Source: Paraglaciecola polaris LMG 21857 (GTDB lineage: Bacteria; Pseudomonadota; Gammaproteobacteria; Enterobacterales; Alteromonadaceae). From it: a stretch of 64,000 bases of DNA. The stretch covers positions 248,001-312,000 of the forward strand of contig NZ_BAER01000017.1 in the NCBI RefSeq assembly GCF_000315055.1, read 5' to 3'. A program made the translations under genes and the position numbers. The notes beneath the pieces were generated by a model. That model saw only the letters and a program-made list of their open reading frames with translations, did no database searches and was not told the origin of the DNA. Shown here piece by piece: positions 61,093 to 64,000 of this stretch (position 1 is the stretch's first letter; every line of letters starts with the position of its first letter).

Positions 61093-63444
61093 TTATGCGT
61101 CTTTAGTTTGTTTAGGGTGCAAGCTGATCACAATGGACTTGTAAGCGGGCGTATTACTTTTATCAGCCACGCTGCCTATGGGGATCAAGTCGTTTGTTTC
61201 CGGATAATAAGCCGCTGCGCAGCCTTTAGGGATCGCGTACTCCACCAGCTCGAAATCACTGACTTCCCTAAGCGCCACCTTATCATTTGGCCAATGGCTA
61301 CGAATGCTCACATGCTGACCCGGTTGTAAGCCTAATTCGTCAATATCCCCTTTGCTAATAAACAATACCTTACGCGTACCATGAATACCGCGATAGCGGT
61401 CATTATTGGTATAAATCGTAGTATTAAACTGATCGTGACTGCGTATGGTCATCATTAACAAGTGGCCCTTAGGCACCTCGATATTGTTAATGTCGTGCAC
61501 CACAAAATTAGCCTTACCGTTCGAGGTATCGAATTTCCGTTGATCACGCACGGCATTGGGTAGTACGAACTCCCCTAAGTCATCGATACGCTGATTAAAA
61601 TTTTCAAATCCCGGGATCACATTGCCAATATGGTGACGAATCAGCCGATAGTCAGCGCTCATGGCGAGCCAATCAATAGCTGTGTCTTTACTAGCAAGCC
61701 CCTCGTTGGTCAGCGTGTGGTGTGCAAGTTGAGCGATAATGTCCACTTCACTTTTAAGTAAGTCAGACGCTGGAGGGATTTTGCCATGGGAGGTTTGAAC
61801 CACGCCCATGGAGTTTTCCACCGTAATGGTTTGAATACCACTGGCTTGGGTATCAATTTCGGTGCGCCCCAATGCAGGCAGAATAAGGGCTTGTTTGCCG
61901 GTATGCAGATGAGAACGGTTTAGCTTGGTGGACACCTGCACCGTCAATTCACATTGGGTGAGCGCCTCATCATTTGCTTGGTGATCAGGCATGGCTCTGA
62001 AAAAATTACCTCCGAGGGCAAACAAAACCTTTATTCGTCCTTGTTGCATGCCGTGCACTGTCTCAACAGCGTCCACACCATCTTCCCTTGGCGGGTTGAA
62101 ATCAAATTCTTTGCCTAAGGCATCTAAGAATTCGGGCTCGGGTTTTTCCCAAATGCCCATGGTGCGATCCCCTTGTACATTACTGTGTCCGCGCACAGGA
62201 CATACGCCTGCGCCAGGTTTACCCAAGTTACCTTGCAACATTAAAAAGTTGGTCATTAATTGGATATTCGCCACGGCATTTTTATGCTGCGTCATCCCCA
62301 TCGCCCAACAACAAATGGTTTTCTTCGACGTGCTGGCGATATCGGCGGCTTGCTCTATTAGACTTTGAGTTAAGCCACTGCCTTGCTCAATTGCTTGCCA
62401 AGAGGTTTGCTCTATATCCGCTTTGAAAGCATCAAACCCATGGCAGTATTGCTCGATAAAATGGTGGTCAAGCACTGGCTGGTGATGACTGTCCCGCTCA
62501 ATTAAGGCTTTGCACAAACCTTTAAGCAGGGCGACATCGCCGTTAATTTTCACCGGTAAATAGAGATCTCGCAAGGCTGTACCACTGCCAATCACACCTG
62601 ACACTTCCTGAGGGTTTTTAAAGCGCTTAAGACCCGTTTCATCCAAAGGATTAATCGCGACTATCTTCGCCCCTTGACGTTTTGCTGCCTGCAAAGATGA
62701 CAACATCCGAGGGTGATTGGAGCCAGGGTTTTGGCCAAAAACGAAAATGGCTTCAGCGTGCTCTAAATCTTCTAGACTCACAGTGCCTTTGCCCACACCT
62801 ATGGTTTCCCCTAGACCTACGCCACTCGATTCATGGCACATGTTAGAACAATCCGGCAGGTTATTCGTGCCGAATTTCCGCACAAATAACTGATATAAGA
62901 ATGCCGCTTCATTACCGGTGCGCCCAGAGGTATAAAATGCCGCTTGGTTAGGGTGATGCAACGCCTTGAGTTGAGCACTTATAAGGGTAAACGCCTGAGT
63001 CCAATCAATGGGCTGATAATATTCTGCACCTTCAGGTAACCACATGGGTTGAGTCAGGCGCCCTTGATCGTTTAACCAACGGTCAGATTGTCCGCGCATC
63101 TTACTCACACTATGGCGGGCAAAAAATTCGCTATCTGCTCGCTTTGTGGTGGCTTCATCTGCCACGGCCTTTGCGCCATTTTCACAAAACTCAAACGTGG
63201 CACGTTTGGCTAACGGGTCAGGCCAGGCACAACCGGGGCAATCAAAGCCTTCAATTTGGTTGAGATCCGTCAGCAAACGGGTGCCTTTTATCGGTCCTGC
63301 TTTACTGGTGACGTTCTTATAGGCTGACAACACGGCCGGGATGCCGGCAGCCCATTCTTTTGGCTGGCTAATTTCAATACGTTGGGTGTCCGTAGGGTCA
63401 AATGAGTGAGCTTGCGTGTCGGTTGACGATGATGTGGTTTTCAT
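61093..63444 (-). CDS. FdhF/YdeP-family molybdopterin oxidoreductase
   Basis: A 783-residue enzyme that binds bis-MGD. N-terminal cysteines C69, C72 and C87 (FDCPGCAWPDP, FEFCENG) could bind an iron-sulphur cluster. The likely Mo ligand is C203, in SNMCHESSG, at the position of selenocysteine in E. coli formate dehydrogenase H, followed by the conserved His (H204). IFVFGQNPGSNHPRMLSSL, VQGDRTMGIWEKPEPEF and the C-terminal MMTIRSHDQFNTTIY bind the cofactor. YdeP proteins are linked to formate metabolism and acid resistance, but the reaction is not proven. It lies just downstream of fdhD. Confidence 0.9.
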   Translation of the reverse strand: MKTTSSSTDTQAHSFDPTDTQRIEISQPKEWAAGIPAVLSAYKNVTSKAGPIKGTRLLTDLNQIEGFDCPGCAWPDPLAKRATFEFCENGAKAVADEATTKRADSEFFARHSVSKMRGQSDRWLNDQGRLTQPMWLPEGAEYYQPIDWTQAFTLISAQLKALHHPNQAAFYTSGRTGNEAAFLYQLFVRKFGTNNLPDCSNMCHESSGVGLGETIGVGKGTVSLEDLEHAEAIFVFGQNPGSNHPRMLSSLQAAKRQGAKIVAINPLDETGLKRFKNPQEVSGVIGSGTALRDLYLPVKINGDVALLKGLCKALIERDSHHQPVLDHHFIEQYCHGFDAFKADIEQTSWQAIEQGSGLTQSLIEQAADIASTSKKTICCWAMGMTQHKNAVANIQLMTNFLMLQGNLGKPGAGVCPVRGHSNVQGDRTMGIWEKPEPEFLDALGKEFDFNPPREDGVDAVETVHGMQQGRIKVLFALGGNFFRAMPDHQANDEALTQCELTVQVSTKLNRSHLHTGKQALILPALGRTEIDTQASGIQTITVENSMGVVQTSHGKIPPASDLLKSEVDIIAQLAHHTLTNEGLASKDTAIDWLAMSADYRLIRHHIGNVIPGFENFNQRIDDLGEFVLPNAVRDQRKFDTSNGKANFVVHDINNIEVPKGHLLMMTIRSHDQFNTTIYTNNDRYRGIHGTRKVLFISKGDIDELGLQPGQHVSIRSHWPNDKVALREVSDFELVEYAIPKGCAAAYYPETNDLIPIGSVADKSNTPAYKSIVISLHPKQTKDA

Positions 63445-63505
63445 AGTGACTCCTGTAATAAATTATCGCTCGAAAAGAACGTATCTGCGGCCCACGACGA
63501 ATAAA

Positions 63506-64000
63506 TTAGCGCCGAGTGATCCGCTTAGCGCAGGTATATACATTAACGCGTTTATGGTGAATAAAACCCACTAAACAGATGTCGTATTCCTGAGCAAGTT
63601 CAATGGCTAAACTAGACGGGGCCCCCATAGCTAAGACAAATCGCACGTTAGCCATGGCCGCTTTTTGCACAAGATCAAAGCTGATCCGAGAGCTTAGTAC
63701 CACCCCGTATTCGCGCTTACTGTCAGCAAGCAAGGCCGGCAAATGTGCTCCTATGAGTTTATCAAAGGCATTGTGGCGGCCAATATCTTCGCGCACATCT
63801 AATAAGTGGCTGGCCAGCTCACTACCGGTAGTCGCCTTAGGTAATGCCTCGGGCGATGCCTCAAGGCTGAACAAACCGGCCCCGTGGCTACCTCCAGTGG
63901 TTAAAAACGCCGTTTGTTTCTGCCTAAGAGCCTCTGACAAAGCTAAAATGCTAGGCACCGACAAGGTATTTCCACTGACGTATGCTGCACGCGGCAGCTT
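63506..64000 (-). CDS. fdhD: FdhD, sulphurtransferase for formate dehydrogenase (3' part)
   Basis: The 5' end is beyond the right edge; about 165 C-terminal residues are seen. GGSHGAGLFS, EDIGRHNAFDKLIGAHL, SSRISFDLVQKAAMANV, and the end segment LVGFIHHKRVNVYT are all conserved in FdhD. FdhD passes sulphur from IscS to the molybdenum cofactor, which formate dehydrogenases need for activity. The sulphur-carrying Cys residues are in the missing part. The molybdoenzyme gene follows 61 bases downstream, so FdhD probably activates that enzyme. Confidence 0.93.
   Translation of the reverse strand, partial: KLPRAAYVSGNTLSVPSILALSEALRQKQTAFLTTGGSHGAGLFSLEASPEALPKATTGSELASHLLDVREDIGRHNAFDKLIGAHLPALLADSKREYGVVLSSRISFDLVQKAAMANVRFVLAMGAPSSLAIELAQEYDICLVGFIHHKRVNVYTCAKRITRR

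Noticed and set aside
1-64000. Search by eye for CRISPR arrays, prophage blocks, insertion sequences, tRNA and rRNA genes
   Set aside because: No regularly spaced repeats, integrase, transposase, structural phage genes, or recognisable RNA-gene sequences were seen.

Overview
The window reads as chromosomal DNA of a marine gammaproteobacterium of the Alteromonadales, most likely close to Paraglaciecola/Glaciecola or the strain known as Pseudoalteromonas atlantica T6c. This is inferred from moderate GC content, gammaproteobacterial gene blocks (nhaB/fadR/dsbB; rnd-ycgL; fadD; yeaY/tsaB/yoaA) and marine-type families (D-glutamate catabolism, FlgT, secreted peptidases). I see no rRNA or tRNA gene, insertion sequence, prophage or CRISPR array. 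The window opens inside a GDSL esterase gene and closes inside fdhD.

Region 1 (1-8.9 kb) is envelope-related: the start of a secreted GDSL esterase, a large AsmA-like DUF748 protein, a DUF2780 protein, a small basic protein, and a MacAB-like tripartite efflux operon whose adaptor carries an unusual LTxxQ-type helical insert. Region 2 (9-13.6 kb) holds a rimK ATP-grasp ligase paired with an AstE/AspA-type deacylase, a periplasmic-binding-protein-like gene and a GMC flavin oxidoreductase. Region 3 (13.9-25.2 kb) is about peptide and amino-acid scavenging: two lipoprotein peptidases (S9A and M3), an exported M20 amidohydrolase, and a LysR-dgcN-dgcA cluster for D-glutamate use.

Region 4 (25.3-31.3 kb) is the most novel part. 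An ECF sigma factor and an RskA-like anti-sigma factor lie next to a four-gene operon encoding a DUF4331 protein, a cadherin/Ig-like lipoprotein, a TPR protein and a HupE/UreJ-type membrane protein with a canonical EF-hand loop. The sigma gene and the DUF4331 operon share the promoter-like motif TTGmATCy-N16-CGTTTAAC, so together they look like a self-regulated envelope regulon.

Region 5 (31.3-44.6 kb) carries opgGH (periplasmic glucans), fadR/nhaB with a FadR-like operator between them, dsbB, a citrulline/ornithine cluster (ctlX, ornithine cyclodeaminase, Lrp-type regulator with a 7-codon coupled leader ORF), and ycgN/STAS/ycgM/mltB-like genes. Region 6 (44.7-53 kb) is housekeeping: ycgL, rnd, fadD, an alpha/beta hydrolase, a Slp lipoprotein, tsaB and yoaA. 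Region 7 (53-56.3 kb) has an isolated flgH-flgT pair beside a low-complexity protein of unknown function. Region 8 (56.3-64 kb) has a CWC cysteine-rich protein, a YegD-like Hsp70 relative, an MscS channel, a DUF3087 protein, a TPR protein, and an FdhF/YdeP-type molybdoenzyme with fdhD.
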